Shown piece after piece: positions 1-8,800 of a stretch of DNA of 64,000 bases. The translations under genes were made by a program, and so were the position numbers. The notes beneath the pieces are model-generated. The model searched no databases. It saw nothing but the letters and a program-made list of their open reading frames with translations, and had not been told where the DNA came from. Within the stretch, counting starts at the first letter, position 1. The number at the start of each line of letters is the position of its first letter. This stretch comes from Roseihalotalea indica (GTDB lineage: Bacteria; Bacteroidota; Bacteroidia; Cytophagales; Cyclobacteriaceae), in NCBI RefSeq assembly GCF_022458895.1, contig NZ_JAINFL010000002.1:682001-746000 (forward strand), in the 5' to 3' direction.

Positions 1-740
1 TCTTGGGCGATGAAAAACGTACCTAATCCTACGTTAGGTACCGATACTTCCAAACATTCATGTAGCAGTATCGTTCCATCCTGATCTATAATAAGCAAAT
101 AGTTCGCCAATTCAGAATCTTCGTTTGCCACATAGTAGGCGATGCAGATATACGCACCATATTCCAGATATTCACAGCTACCCACCGGCCGCGGCAACTC
201 CAGAGATTCTACAAAGTTGGCGACAGTAGTAAAGTAAGGTTGATTCTCTGAATAAAAAAACGGTTGGAGAAAGTCTTTATTCTTTCTATCCGGCATTTTT
301 TGTGCTGGATATTTCTCCATACCACCCCCTGGCAGTTCAATCTGCATCAGCGTTCTTGATTCATCTTCCGTATTATACCCTATAAGCTGGCTCTTTTCTA
401 ATCTAATTATCTGAAAATTAGAAGATTGCCACAAAAGCTTACGCGTATTTGCATCTATAGCAAAATACGTTTTCTTCTCGGGGTTGTGGGTATCTGTAAA
501 CGATTGAAGCAGCAGATAATCGTCACTAGCTGAAGCCAGGGTAACCCACCAGGGTTCGGGTAGTGTGAAGTCGCTCCACAGCAGTTGCCCAGAGAGAAGG
601 TCAATGGCGGCAAACCGTACCTGATGCTGGTCAGCATCGCGGAGCTCCAGAAAAAGCCGGTTAGCTGAGGAGCTGGCTTCTATTTTCCATATTGGGGTAT
701 CAAACGTAAGGGAAAAAGAGGGAGTCAACTTTTTCAGCAA
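1..740 (-). CDS. DUF4905 family protein (3' end beyond window)
   Basis: An uninterrupted minus-strand frame runs from 740 to the window edge (about 246 codons), so the C-terminus is missing. The protein is rich in Trp and aromatic residues with alternating beta-strand-like segments (SFTFDTPIWKIEA, LLSGQLLWSDF, RKLLWQSSNF), resembling one or two beta-propeller-like blades. This matches my recollection of DUF4905, a cytoplasmic family of about 250 aa in Bacteroidota, so only a short piece should be lacking. There is no ATG near the beginning. An in-frame TAA lies just upstream, so the start must be TTG at 740, CTG at 737 or TTG at 728. No signal peptide is seen. It is divergent from the NfeD gene. 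The function is unknown, and the family name is less certain than the coding call. Confidence 0.7.
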   Translation of the reverse strand, partial: MLKKLTPSFSLTFDTPIWKIEASSSANRLFLELRDADQHQVRFAAIDLLSGQLLWSDFTLPEPWWVTLASASDDYLLLQSFTDTHNPEKKTYFAIDANTRKLLWQSSNFQIIRLEKSQLIGYNTEDESRTLMQIELPGGGMEKYPAQKMPDRKNKDFLQPFFYSENQPYFTTVANFVESLELPRPVGSCEYLEYGAYICIAYYVANEDSELANYLLIIDQDGTILLHECLEVSVPNVGLGTFFIAQ

Positions 741-769
741 GACTGCGGTTTTTTACGTATACTAGATAA

Positions 770-791
770 ACTTTCGCTTACTGGCGAAAGT
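770..791. promoter_or_regulatory. Inverted repeat between divergent genes
   Basis: ACTTTCGC (770-777) and GCGAAAGT (784-791) are perfect 8-base arms around a 6-base loop. They lie in the 141-base gap between two divergently read genes, about 30 bases upstream of the minus-strand gene's start. The site could be an operator or an RNA hairpin in a leader; the sequence cannot tell which. Confidence 0.35.
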
Positions 792-881
792 GCTCAAGAT
801 AGAAGAAGGATTACAAACGAAAAAGGACTATCCAATTTATATGCCGGGCTAGCCTGGCTGAAAGAAAGGAGTGCCGGACTT

Positions 882-2270
882 ATGAAAAACAATCTTTATG
901 TTGCACTGACAGGCTGGATTCTATTAAGCATACTGCCTTATAGCATCAAAGCGCAATCAACGTCTTCTGATAAAACCCAGGTGATGGTGATGGAAATCCG
1001 TTCGGAAATTGATGCCCGCACCAGCCGCTATGTTACCCTGGCTTTTGAAGAGGCCAAAGAACTTGATGCCGACTATATTGTCATTGATATGGACACCTAT
1101 GGTGGTGCTCTTTATGATGCTGATGAAATTCGTACCAAGATGCTGGAGTACGATAAACCCGTATATGTCTTCATCAACAAAGATGCTGCTTCGGCCGGTG
1201 CTCTCATTTCTATTGCTTGCGATAGTATTTACATGGCCCCGGGGGCCAGCATTGGGGCCGCTACCGTAGTGACCGGAGGCACCGGAGAAGCCGCTCCTGA
1301 TAAATACCAGTCGTATATGCGCGGTATTATGCGCTCTACCGCCGAAGCCAACGGACGAAACCCAGACATTGCCGAGGCGATGGTGGATGAAGATCTGGAA
1401 GTTGAGGGGGTGTCTGAAGCCGGTGAAGTAATTACGTTCTCTACCTCTGAAGCCCTGAAATACGGCTTTTGTGAAGCCCAGGTGAACAGCATTGAAGAAC
1501 TGCTGGACCGGGCCGGGGTAGAAGACTACGAACTCACGGTTTACGAAAAAAGCGTGGCCGAGCAGGTTATTGCCTTCTTTTTAAACCCATTTATCAGCGG
1601 GCTATTAATTCTGGTCATTATTGGAGGTATTTATTTTGAGTTGCAAACACCGGGAGTGGGCTTCCCGATTTTGGCTTCTTTTATTGCCTTGGTGTTATAT
1701 CTGACTCCTTATTATCTCAACGGTCTGGCCGCTCATTGGGAGATTGCCGCCTTTTTTCTGGGGGCCGCGCTAATTGCATTGGAGGTATTTGTCATTCCCG
1801 GCTTTGGTATCGCGGGTATTAGCGGCATTTTTCTGGTCATCAGCTCGCTCATTTTGATCATGCTCAATAACAACGATTTTGATTTCTTTTTTGTAGACCT
1901 GAACGAGATTACCCAAGCGATTGCCACGGCGCTGGCCGGGCTGTTTGGAGGTATTTTGCTCATGTTTTTCGGCGGGGTCCGGCTCACCAACACGGATTTC
2001 TTCAAGCGGGTGGCACTCCAGGGCACGCAGGCTAGTACCGAGGGGTATATTTCTAATTTTAAAGTAGGATCGTTTCTGGGTAAGGAAGGTGAAGCCTATA
2101 CCATACTGCGCCCCAGCGGAAAAATCGTTATTAATGATGAGTTGCTAGATGCGTATACCCGAGGCGACTATATCAACAAAGGAGAAAAAGTAATTGTGGT
2201 CAGTGATGAAGGTTCTTCTCTAAGGGTGAAGCTTGCCCGCGATGTGCACTCCCAGACTCAGATACGCTAA
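882..2270 (+). CDS. NfeD-family membrane serine protease (ClpP class)
   Basis: A 462 aa long-form NfeD protein. It has an N-terminal signal peptide (residues 1-25, cut after IKAQ), then a ClpP-class protease domain (about 35-215) with the likely nucleophile Ser in DAASAGALISIACD. Several membrane segments follow (about 232-375), then a C-terminal OB-fold NfeD domain (about 385-455). Known members cleave hydrophobic stretches of stomatin-like proteins and take part in membrane quality control. No stomatin gene is adjacent here. The ATG at 882 is preceded by AAAGGAG about 10 bases upstream, an unusually clear ribosome-binding site for this phylum. Length and domain order are as expected. Confidence 0.88.
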   Translation: MKNNLYVALTGWILLSILPYSIKAQSTSSDKTQVMVMEIRSEIDARTSRYVTLAFEEAKELDADYIVIDMDTYGGALYDADEIRTKMLEYDKPVYVFINKDAASAGALISIACDSIYMAPGASIGAATVVTGGTGEAAPDKYQSYMRGIMRSTAEANGRNPDIAEAMVDEDLEVEGVSEAGEVITFSTSEALKYGFCEAQVNSIEELLDRAGVEDYELTVYEKSVAEQVIAFFLNPFISGLLILVIIGGIYFELQTPGVGFPILASFIALVLYLTPYYLNGLAAHWEIAAFFLGAALIALEVFVIPGFGIAGISGIFLVISSLILIMLNNNDFDFFFVDLNEITQAIATALAGLFGGILLMFFGGVRLTNTDFFKRVALQGTQASTEGYISNFKVGSFLGKEGEAYTILRPSGKIVINDELLDAYTRGDYINKGEKVIVVSDEGSSLRVKLARDVHSQTQIR

Positions 2271-2298
2271 ATAAATAATTCATTTAAACTGACACCCT

Positions 2299-2562
2299 AT
2301 GGCTGACCCTTGCAAACATTTTGATTCTTCTACTCTGAAAACGGCTAACGAATTAGTTTGCCAGGAATGCATTAAAACGGGTGGCCATTGGGTGCATCTA
2401 CGAGTTTGCCAGACCTGCGGGGGTGTTCACTGTTGTGATAGTTCGCCTAATCGGCATGCCACCAAGCATTTTATGGCCACGCAGCACCCAGTAGTTATCT
2501 CTGCCGAGCCAGGCGAGCGGTGGGCCTGGTGCTACATTGACCAGCAGTTGATGCGATATTAA
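2299..2562 (+). CDS. UBP-type zinc finger protein
   Basis: An 87 aa single-domain protein with the Cys/His spacing of a ubiquitin-hydrolase-type (UBP/BUZ) zinc finger: CKHF, then CQEC, CQTCGGVHCCD, HATKH and a late His in TQHPV, closing with a WCY motif. In eukaryotes this fold binds the free C-terminal GG of ubiquitin. Bacterial stand-alone copies are common, but their role is not established. It starts 28 bases after the NfeD-type gene on the same strand and may share its transcript. No signal peptide, so it should be cytoplasmic. Confidence in the family is high; no function is claimed. Confidence 0.85.
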   Translation: MADPCKHFDSSTLKTANELVCQECIKTGGHWVHLRVCQTCGGVHCCDSSPNRHATKHFMATQHPVVISAEPGERWAWCYIDQQLMRY

Positions 2563-2582
2563 CCTCTTAAAAAAGCTGCGCT

Positions 2583-2972
2583 TTATGGAAGATACGCCAG
2601 CAAATCGTGGATATCTCTCCTTGATAATGGCTTGGTTTTATAATCGCTGACTACTGAGTATTGCCGAGCTCGTTGTACGTCTTCAGGAATGATAGAGCTG
2701 GAAACAATCACTATTTTTACCGGCACGATCCGGATCTGCTCCAGAGCTTCCAGTAAATTCCAACCCATTACTTGCGGCAAGTACAGGTTGATGATTAATA
2801 AATGAGGGAGGGGGTTCTCTCCGGTAAACAAGGCCGTTACAGCTTTTGATACCGAAGGGAATTGATGAATGACCAGGTGAGGAGCTTCCTGTTGAAGCAT
2901 TTTTTTTATGACGAGCCGGTCTACCGAACTATCATCTACATGGTAAATGACCGGAGCTGGATACAATGACAT
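2583..2972 (-). CDS. Single-domain response regulator with Asn in place of phospho-acceptor Asp
   Basis: A 129 aa stand-alone receiver (CheY-like) domain with no output domain. The acidic pair is present (HVDDS, D13-D14), as are the Ser of the switch region (IVSSS, about S91-S93) and the conserved Lys (K114 in YKTKP). The phospho-acceptor position after the third beta strand reads LLIINLYLP, so the usual Asp is Asn (N62; codon AAC on the minus strand). Either it signals without phosphorylation or it is a relic. It stands alone, convergent with the zinc-finger gene 20 bases away, with no histidine kinase next to it. Confidence 0.85.
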   Translation of the reverse strand: MSLYPAPVIYHVDDSSVDRLVIKKMLQQEAPHLVIHQFPSVSKAVTALFTGENPLPHLLIINLYLPQVMGWNLLEALEQIRIVPVKIVIVSSSIIPEDVQRARQYSVVSDYKTKPLSRRDIHDLLAYLP

Positions 2973-3400
2973 AGGTTATAGCCTTACTAGTAAAGGATTT
3001 CTTAGTTAGGAATGTATTCTAAAGCTTATTGTTCTTACTTACCAGAAATTTTTTGAATCACTGAAAAGTAGTTTCTCTCGCTCAAAAACGCAACTATTTA
3101 CTTTTGTGATGCCCCGCATTAGAAACACTACGCTAAAGTATCAGGTTGGCATAAAAGCATGGCAATTTCTCAAGCGGATTCATATTTCTTTATCAATATT
3201 TTTTGTGTTTACTGGTTCCCCTGCCGTAATAAGCTATTTACTGATGTTAATACTAAATATCTACTAAAAAGATACTGCCTGTTCTCAATAATTTTTATAA
3301 CTTTTTAGAAAAAAAATTAAATAAAAAGATATATTTATCAACACAATAGCTGATTTACAGTTGATATTAAAAATTTACCAAGATTGATAAACCATCCTTT
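2973..3400. other. 428-base intergenic region, no gene seen
   Basis: It lies between two divergently oriented genes and is AT-rich, especially 3230-3390. I found no convincing small gene or RNA. A -7-like box TACTTTTG occurs at 3099-3106 on the plus strand, about 295 bases ahead of the CHRD gene, with no clear -33 partner. The region probably holds the promoters for both neighbours. Confidence 0.5.
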
Positions 3401-5371
3401 ATGCACACTTTTAAACTTTCTAACATCCATGCAGTCCTGTTCTTTTTGGCCAGCATGGGGCTACTTTTTCTAAGCAGTTGTGATGATGACGAAGGATTCG
3501 TTCCCCCAGTTAATGAAGGTCCCAGTGAGTCTTATGTTTTTAAAGAATTAAATAGTTCTGGCCTGGCTGGATACGTTAGGTTCTCCCAAAACGACGATAA
3601 CTCTATTGAGGCACTTCTCTATGTAGCAGGTACTGAATCGGGTAATACCTATCCGGCTCATATTCATGCTAACTCAGCTGCTGAGGGAGGAGACATAGTT
3701 ATTACTTTTGATCCGATTGACGGTGCTACCGGCCAAAGTACTACTACTTTTTCGCAAACCGATGCAGGAGCCAGCATTACTTACGATGAGCTTCTCAACT
3801 ATGATGGCTATGTAAATGTACACCGCAGCGCAGATGACTTAACAGTTTTGTTACAAACCGATATTGGCGGCAATGAATTAAACGGTACCACTAAGTCTTA
3901 CCCTTTGGGTGGCCGCGACAATTCCGGAAATACCGGTACGTTGCTTTTGGCCCAACGAAAAAACGGAAACACCTTAGCGACTATCACCTTGGATAGCTTG
4001 CAGAAACTTTCAGAAGGGAACAGCCATCCGGCCCATATTCACGCTAATACGGCAGCAGAAACCGGCCCTATTGTTATTGACTTTAACCCGGTAGATGGCG
4101 GCACCGGCACCAGTGTTACGCATATTGAAGCAACTAACGATGGTACGGCTATCAACTACGAAGGCTTGTTAGAATTTGACGGTTACGTAAATGTGCATCA
4201 AAGCGAAGCTAATTCAGGTACGCTTATCGTACAGGGAGATATTGGAGCGAATGAGCTAACCGGTGAATCAGTTACTTATTCGCTGATGGAAAGAGCAGTA
4301 GAAGGTATTATGGGAGAAGCTGTTTTTGAGGAGCGAAACAATGGCGAAACACTAGTTACCCTTTCATTAGAAGGAACACCGGAAGGAGGAGAACACCCAG
4401 CTCATATTCACATGAATACAGCGGCTGAAGGTGGCGGTATTGTCGTTACTTTTAATCCGGTTAACGGAACCACTGGCATGAGCATGACGAATGTGGCTAC
4501 AACCGATGACGGAACGGCGATTACCTACGAAGAACTATTAGAATACAATGGCTATGTAAATGTACATCTCAGTGCAGCTGAACTGGGCACAATTGTAGCG
4601 CAAGGAGATATAGGGCAAAATGCTCTTACGGGCGAAATGGTAACTTATACTTTAGATTCAGTAGCCGTGCCTACCATTAAAGGTGAAGCTATCTTCTACC
4701 AGCGAAATAATGGAACTACCCTGGTGGAGCTCATGATTGAAGGAACCCCGGCTGATGGTATGCATCCGGCCCATATTCATGCTAATACTGCCGCGGAAGG
4801 TGGTGGAATTAAGATTGACTTAACGAGTGTTGATGGAGCTACTGGCATAAGCCGAACTCAGGTAGGTGCCTTTAATGATGGCACTCCGGTGACCTACGAA
4901 GAATTGTTAGAGTATGACGGATACATTAATGTGCATTTTAGTGCAACTGAACTAGGCACTATTGTAGCACAAGGCGATATTGGCGCTAATGCGCTAACTG
5001 GAGAATCAGTTACGTATGCGCTTAACGATGTAGGGATGTCAGGTGTGAGTGGTACGGCAACTTTTGCTCAAAGAAATGACGGTTCTACCCTGATTACCCT
5101 GATGCTCACCGGAACTCCTAGTGATGGTAACCATCCGGCCCATATTCATTACAACTCGGCCGAAGAAGGCGGAGACATTGCCATTGATCTCACGAATGTA
5201 AACGGGGCTACCGGACTCAGCAAAACCTCGGTAATGATTACGAATAACAATGTACCGATAACCTATGAAGAGCTTATTGCCTTTGATGGATACATTAACG
5301 TACATTTAAGCCCGGATGACCTGGGCACTATCGTGGCGCAAGGAGACATTGGAGCTAATGCGGCAGAGTAA
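3401..5371 (+). CDS. Lipoprotein with five tandem CHRD domains
   Basis: A 656 aa protein with a lipoprotein signal (LLFLSSC, acylated Cys27 followed by DDDE). Five tandem modules of about 123 aa follow. Each carries a PAHIH motif (near residues 85, 208, 331, 455, 578) and ends in YVNVH or YINVH, then a Gly-rich DIG(A/G)N stretch. This is the CHRD fold, related to copper/zinc superoxide dismutase and found in chordin and many bacterial secreted proteins; the paired His motifs might bind metal. The Asp-rich sequence after the Cys suggests surface export as in other Bacteroidota lipoproteins. The later repeats are also similar at DNA level, implying duplication within the gene. The role is unknown. 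Confidence 0.88.
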   Translation: MHTFKLSNIHAVLFFLASMGLLFLSSCDDDEGFVPPVNEGPSESYVFKELNSSGLAGYVRFSQNDDNSIEALLYVAGTESGNTYPAHIHANSAAEGGDIVITFDPIDGATGQSTTTFSQTDAGASITYDELLNYDGYVNVHRSADDLTVLLQTDIGGNELNGTTKSYPLGGRDNSGNTGTLLLAQRKNGNTLATITLDSLQKLSEGNSHPAHIHANTAAETGPIVIDFNPVDGGTGTSVTHIEATNDGTAINYEGLLEFDGYVNVHQSEANSGTLIVQGDIGANELTGESVTYSLMERAVEGIMGEAVFEERNNGETLVTLSLEGTPEGGEHPAHIHMNTAAEGGGIVVTFNPVNGTTGMSMTNVATTDDGTAITYEELLEYNGYVNVHLSAAELGTIVAQGDIGQNALTGEMVTYTLDSVAVPTIKGEAIFYQRNNGTTLVELMIEGTPADGMHPAHIHANTAAEGGGIKIDLTSVDGATGISRTQVGAFNDGTPVTYEELLEYDGYINVHFSATELGTIVAQGDIGANALTGESVTYALNDVGMSGVSGTATFAQRNDGSTLITLMLTGTPSDGNHPAHIHYNSAEEGGDIAIDLTNVNGATGLSKTSVMITNNNVPITYEELIAFDGYINVHLSPDDLGTIVAQGDIGANAAE

Positions 5372-5423
5372 TTAGCCTGACGATTCTGAAAGAATATCTC
5401 TGACAAGAGATAGCTAAAATTAT

Positions 5424-5458
5424 AAAGGAGGGACGATACTGTCTCTCCTTTTTCTTTT
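5424..5458 (+). terminator. Rho-independent terminator after CHRD gene
   Basis: AAAGGAGGGAC (5424-5434) pairs with GTCTCTCCTTT (5441-5451) through 11 pairs including one G-U, with a 6-base loop, followed by a T-rich run TTTCTTTT. It sits 53 bases after the stop codon. Confidence 0.8.
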
Positions 5459-5479
5459 AAAGACCTGATAGGAAGCGGG

Positions 5480-5524
5480 TGCTGGAGGCTCCCCCATACA
5501 GCCTCCCGCTGATCGCCTCCAGCA
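5480..5524. repeat. Intergenic inverted repeat
   Basis: TGCTGGAGGC (5480-5489) and GCCTCCAGCA (5515-5524) form a perfect 10-base inverted repeat. An overlapping alternative pair AGCGGG (5474-5479) and CCCGCT (5505-5510) offers a second fold. It lies between the CHRD terminator and the next gene and could be a dispersed repeat or a leader structure. Confidence 0.4.
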
Positions 5525-5643
5525 ACACTTATGTATAAAAACATCGCTATATATCACGGTTTCTTTAAACAAAGGCCATTGTGTTATTATTGTAAATGAT
5601 ATAAGTATTACATAACTTTTGTCTATCCTACCTATCCAACATA

Positions 5644-6564
5644 ATGAAAGAAGATCAGCCTGAAGGTACTCGTGTGGCTTCTTTACTGGGCCTTTATCTG
5701 GGAAAAAAAGAAGAACTCCTGACCGATTTACCCAAACGTACTCCCGATAAAGCGGCTGATCAGATAAGTAGCTTTATCCGAGCGCTTGAACGCCCTTACA
5801 CCGATATTGCTTCGGACATTGGCACTCCCGCTCATCTCGTACATCATGTGCTTAATACGGTGGCGGCAGCCAGCCAGTCTCTGGTGTCAGTAGAGGCTTC
5901 GGTGGCTAATGCTAAGTATCAAACACCTGCCGCAGGTAGTAATTCATCTGGAAAATTCGCTGGTTATATCCGGTCAACGCCTATATTCTATCTTTTCGGG
6001 GTAATTATAGCGTGCGTGCTGGCCGTCATCCTTATCCTTACAAATAATCCTGACCCGGCGGTGTTACCCATTGTTTCGCTTATCGTTATTGCTATTCTGG
6101 CCACGGTGGGTGCAACAACCTCGGGAAGTGGCTCAGGACAAGCACCAACGCTTACGCCCAAAATAACGCTTTCTGTAGATGTAGCTACGCTTGATAAAAA
6201 AATATCCCATGCCCTTCGCGTAGCTGATGAACTTCTGGAGGCAGCTAGCCTGGCCTACAAAACCGAAGGGCAAAAAGATGATCGCCCTCAGCTTGAACCC
6301 AAGCGAACCTTTGAGCTGCTTCAGGCGCTGGCCTCTCATAGAATGGCTTCTTTCCAGGAAAAAGAAGCCAGTGACTTAGCGGGTGACGCCATCCGAATTC
6401 TTTTTAATGCGAAAGTAAAGCCAGTAGAGTATACGGGTGAGCAGGCGCATCTTTTTGAGCAGCGGCCAGCCGGAATCACCGAACCCAGAACATTATTACC
6501 CGCTTTAATAGACGAACACGGTGAATTAGTTTGTGAAGGAGTCGTGCTGACTCCTATCGCCTAA
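5644..6564 (+). CDS. Two-pass membrane protein, partner of Hsp70-like gene
   Basis: A 306 aa protein of no family I recognise. An N-terminal soluble part (about 1-105) is followed by two adjacent hydrophobic segments (about 114-135 and 139-158: GVIIACVLAVILILT and LPIVSLIVIAILATVG). A Gly/Ser stretch and a largely helical C-terminal half follow. Both soluble parts probably face the same side of the membrane. It ends 18 bases before the ATG of the Hsp70-like gene, so the two are almost certainly one operon. It may be the membrane partner or client adaptor of that ATPase; this is inference from context only. Confidence 0.75.
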   Translation: MKEDQPEGTRVASLLGLYLGKKEELLTDLPKRTPDKAADQISSFIRALERPYTDIASDIGTPAHLVHHVLNTVAAASQSLVSVEASVANAKYQTPAAGSNSSGKFAGYIRSTPIFYLFGVIIACVLAVILILTNNPDPAVLPIVSLIVIAILATVGATTSGSGSGQAPTLTPKITLSVDVATLDKKISHALRVADELLEAASLAYKTEGQKDDRPQLEPKRTFELLQALASHRMASFQEKEASDLAGDAIRILFNAKVKPVEYTGEQAHLFEQRPAGITEPRTLLPALIDEHGELVCEGVVLTPIA

Positions 6565-6582
6565 GTATTGAAAAAGGAAAAC

Positions 6583-8634
6583 ATGGATAACATACAGTCT
6601 TTAGAGCAACTAGAACGTCCTCAGCTAATTTCTGAAACCAAAGATGTTGTCGGGTTTGACCTGGGGCACGGAGATACCTCAGCCGCGCGGGTATCGGCTA
6701 CTGGGGGGAGGGTTCAACCCCTAGAGCTAGTGAAGGGTACAAAAGTTATTCCTACCGCCCTGGGTACGCGGACTGATGGCTCTATCGTTATCGGGAAAGA
6801 TGCTTTCCGGCAGGATGTCAAAGATTCGGTACAACAATTCAAAAGTGCTAAGGTAAACGACCCTCAGGTATCCGTGGCCCTGCGCACCTTTGTGAATGAA
6901 GCCGTAAACCGGCTGAGAACCAATAACAGTACTATTGCTTTCAACCCGACTACCCTCATGGTGTTTGGTTGCCCCTCCGCCTGGTCAGATGCTCAGCGGC
7001 TGGCTTACGGCAGCTTGCTTAGCGGACAGGTATCTAATATGCAGGCTATGCTGGTGCGGGAGTCGCGAGCGGCGTTTATCACCATGAAGGAGGAAAAGCA
7101 ACTGAACAGCAGCGAAATCCGGGAATCAGTCCTGATTATAGACCTGGGGTCCTCCACGACTGACTTTACCTTTGTCTGGGATCTGGATCCCGGCGAGCTG
7201 CCCGTGGGTAATGTCTACTCTCTGGGCGCATCATTAATTGAGCATCAGTTACTAAAAATTGCCCTACAGGCCAGTCCTGAGCGGAAAGCGATAGAACAGT
7301 GGCTACAGCAACACTCCGGCGAGTATCACCGCACAGTATGGAAATTTCGGGAAGCCAAGGAAGATTACTTCCGCGACCCTTCTGCCTTGCAACCCGGGCC
7401 ACCTATTGAAATTAATATGACGTATTGGTCCAACCCCGATCAACCGCTGAAGCTGGAAGCTAAACTCACGGCCGATGATTTTGAAAAGGCATTGGATACT
7501 CCTCAGGAGGCACTAGGAGCTTCTCCCATTTCGTGGCGGGCACGCTTTCGAGCCGATCTTCAGGCTTCTTCACGGAATATTCAAGAGCTTACCGGAGCAC
7601 CCCCGCGCATTGTGATACTGACCGGCGGTGCAGCACGGATGGATTTTATTGAAGAAATTACCAAAGAGGTTTTTCCTTCTCCTTCATCAGTCCGGCGAGC
7701 CCCGGAGCCTGAACATACCATTTCCATTGGGTTAGCTTTAGCTGGATCCATCCGGTATCGTACTCAGTCTTTCCTTAAAGAGATCAATGAGCTTATTAAT
7801 ACTGGTGTGGTCGATGACGTGATTCATAAGCGTATGGATTCTTTCGCCCAGGCCATTGCCGATGCCGTAGCCAACGACACGACTGAGAGGTTTTTCCTGC
7901 CGGAATTTTTGAGTTGGCGTAGTTCGGGGGAAGGCACCCTCCGCGATATTGCGGAAAACATTTCTAATCGTATGGAAGCCTGGCACAACTCCGAAGAAGG
8001 ACATAAACACATTCTGGAAGCCCTCACCGGCTGGTATCGGCAGATTGAAAATGATCTTCATAAAATTACCGCTCCCATCTGTATCAAATACAACCTGGAT
8101 GCTGACGTCCTGGACATCCCCAAAGCACCTTTTGATCCGGCCCATTCCAACCCCACCACCGACCCGGAAGAAGTTCTGTTCGGAACAGCGCGTATCATTA
8201 TGAGTGCGGTGCTGGGAGCGATCAGCTTTGTTGTTAGTTCGCTCTTATTTGGAGGAGGCATCGTTTTACTTACTCCTACCGGGCCCCTGGGGGTGATTGT
8301 TGCGGGAGTAGTCTTATGGATTTTTGGGGAGACTGCTAAGGAATTAGCCATTGAACGGGTGATGGACATGAATTTGCCCCGATTGGTACGACAAATGTAT
8401 CCTCGCTCTTTTCTGGAAAGCAATGTTCGCCGACAGGCCAGCAAAGCAGATGGTGAAATTCATACGGAAATTATGAAAAGCATTCTGGGAGGTTATCCGG
8501 AAAAAGACCCCGACCGTGAAAAAAAAGAGCGCCAAGCCAAAGAAAATCAAGACAAAATCGTCCAGGAAATTTCTAACGGAGTAGAAGAAGCCTTAAAACA
8601 GCGAGCCGGTGAAGCCAGCGTTCTGATCATTTAG
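6583..8634 (+). CDS. Membrane-anchored Hsp70/actin-like ATPase
   Basis: A 683 aa protein from the ATG at 6583. A TTG 15 bases upstream in frame is possible, but AAGGA precedes the ATG at good spacing. The actin/Hsp70 ATPase signature is visible: phosphate-1 loop GFDLGHGDTS (near residue 25), phosphate-2 loop LIIDLGSSTTDF (near 187) and adenosine motif VILTGGAARMDF (near 346). The usual Hsp70 peptide-binding domain is not recognisable. Instead there is a helical region, a pair of hydrophobic segments (about 542-585) and a charged C-terminal helix rich in Lys and Glu. It is therefore a divergent Hsp70-family protein inserted in or on the membrane. Together with the gene upstream it forms an uncharacterised two-gene unit. 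Confidence 0.8.
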   Translation: MDNIQSLEQLERPQLISETKDVVGFDLGHGDTSAARVSATGGRVQPLELVKGTKVIPTALGTRTDGSIVIGKDAFRQDVKDSVQQFKSAKVNDPQVSVALRTFVNEAVNRLRTNNSTIAFNPTTLMVFGCPSAWSDAQRLAYGSLLSGQVSNMQAMLVRESRAAFITMKEEKQLNSSEIRESVLIIDLGSSTTDFTFVWDLDPGELPVGNVYSLGASLIEHQLLKIALQASPERKAIEQWLQQHSGEYHRTVWKFREAKEDYFRDPSALQPGPPIEINMTYWSNPDQPLKLEAKLTADDFEKALDTPQEALGASPISWRARFRADLQASSRNIQELTGAPPRIVILTGGAARMDFIEEITKEVFPSPSSVRRAPEPEHTISIGLALAGSIRYRTQSFLKEINELINTGVVDDVIHKRMDSFAQAIADAVANDTTERFFLPEFLSWRSSGEGTLRDIAENISNRMEAWHNSEEGHKHILEALTGWYRQIENDLHKITAPICIKYNLDADVLDIPKAPFDPAHSNPTTDPEEVLFGTARIIMSAVLGAISFVVSSLLFGGGIVLLTPTGPLGVIVAGVVLWIFGETAKELAIERVMDMNLPRLVRQMYPRSFLESNVRRQASKADGEIHTEIMKSILGGYPEKDPDREKKERQAKENQDKIVQEISNGVEEALKQRAGEASVLII

Positions 8635-8717
8635 AAACAGTTCGTATACATTTCCGGTGTAAGAACAGTTAGCTAACGTAGGTGGTGTTCCGCTATTTTC
8701 TACCTATCTATGATTAG

Positions 8718-8798
8718 TTAATGATGAATGACTAATGATTGATGAAATAATAAAAAAGTCCGAGCATTAATCACTAGTCATCAGTCATTCATCATTAA
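8718..8798. repeat. Long palindromic intergenic repeat between convergent genes
   Basis: TTAATGATGAATGACT (8718-8733) and AGTCATTCATCATTAA (8783-8798) are perfect 16-base arms separated by 49 bases that themselves carry degenerate TGATTAATGA units. The element lies exactly between two converging genes, so the transcript from either side would end in it. Relatives are seen at 11475-11534 and 51871-51934. Confidence 0.6.
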
Positions 8799-8800
8799 AA

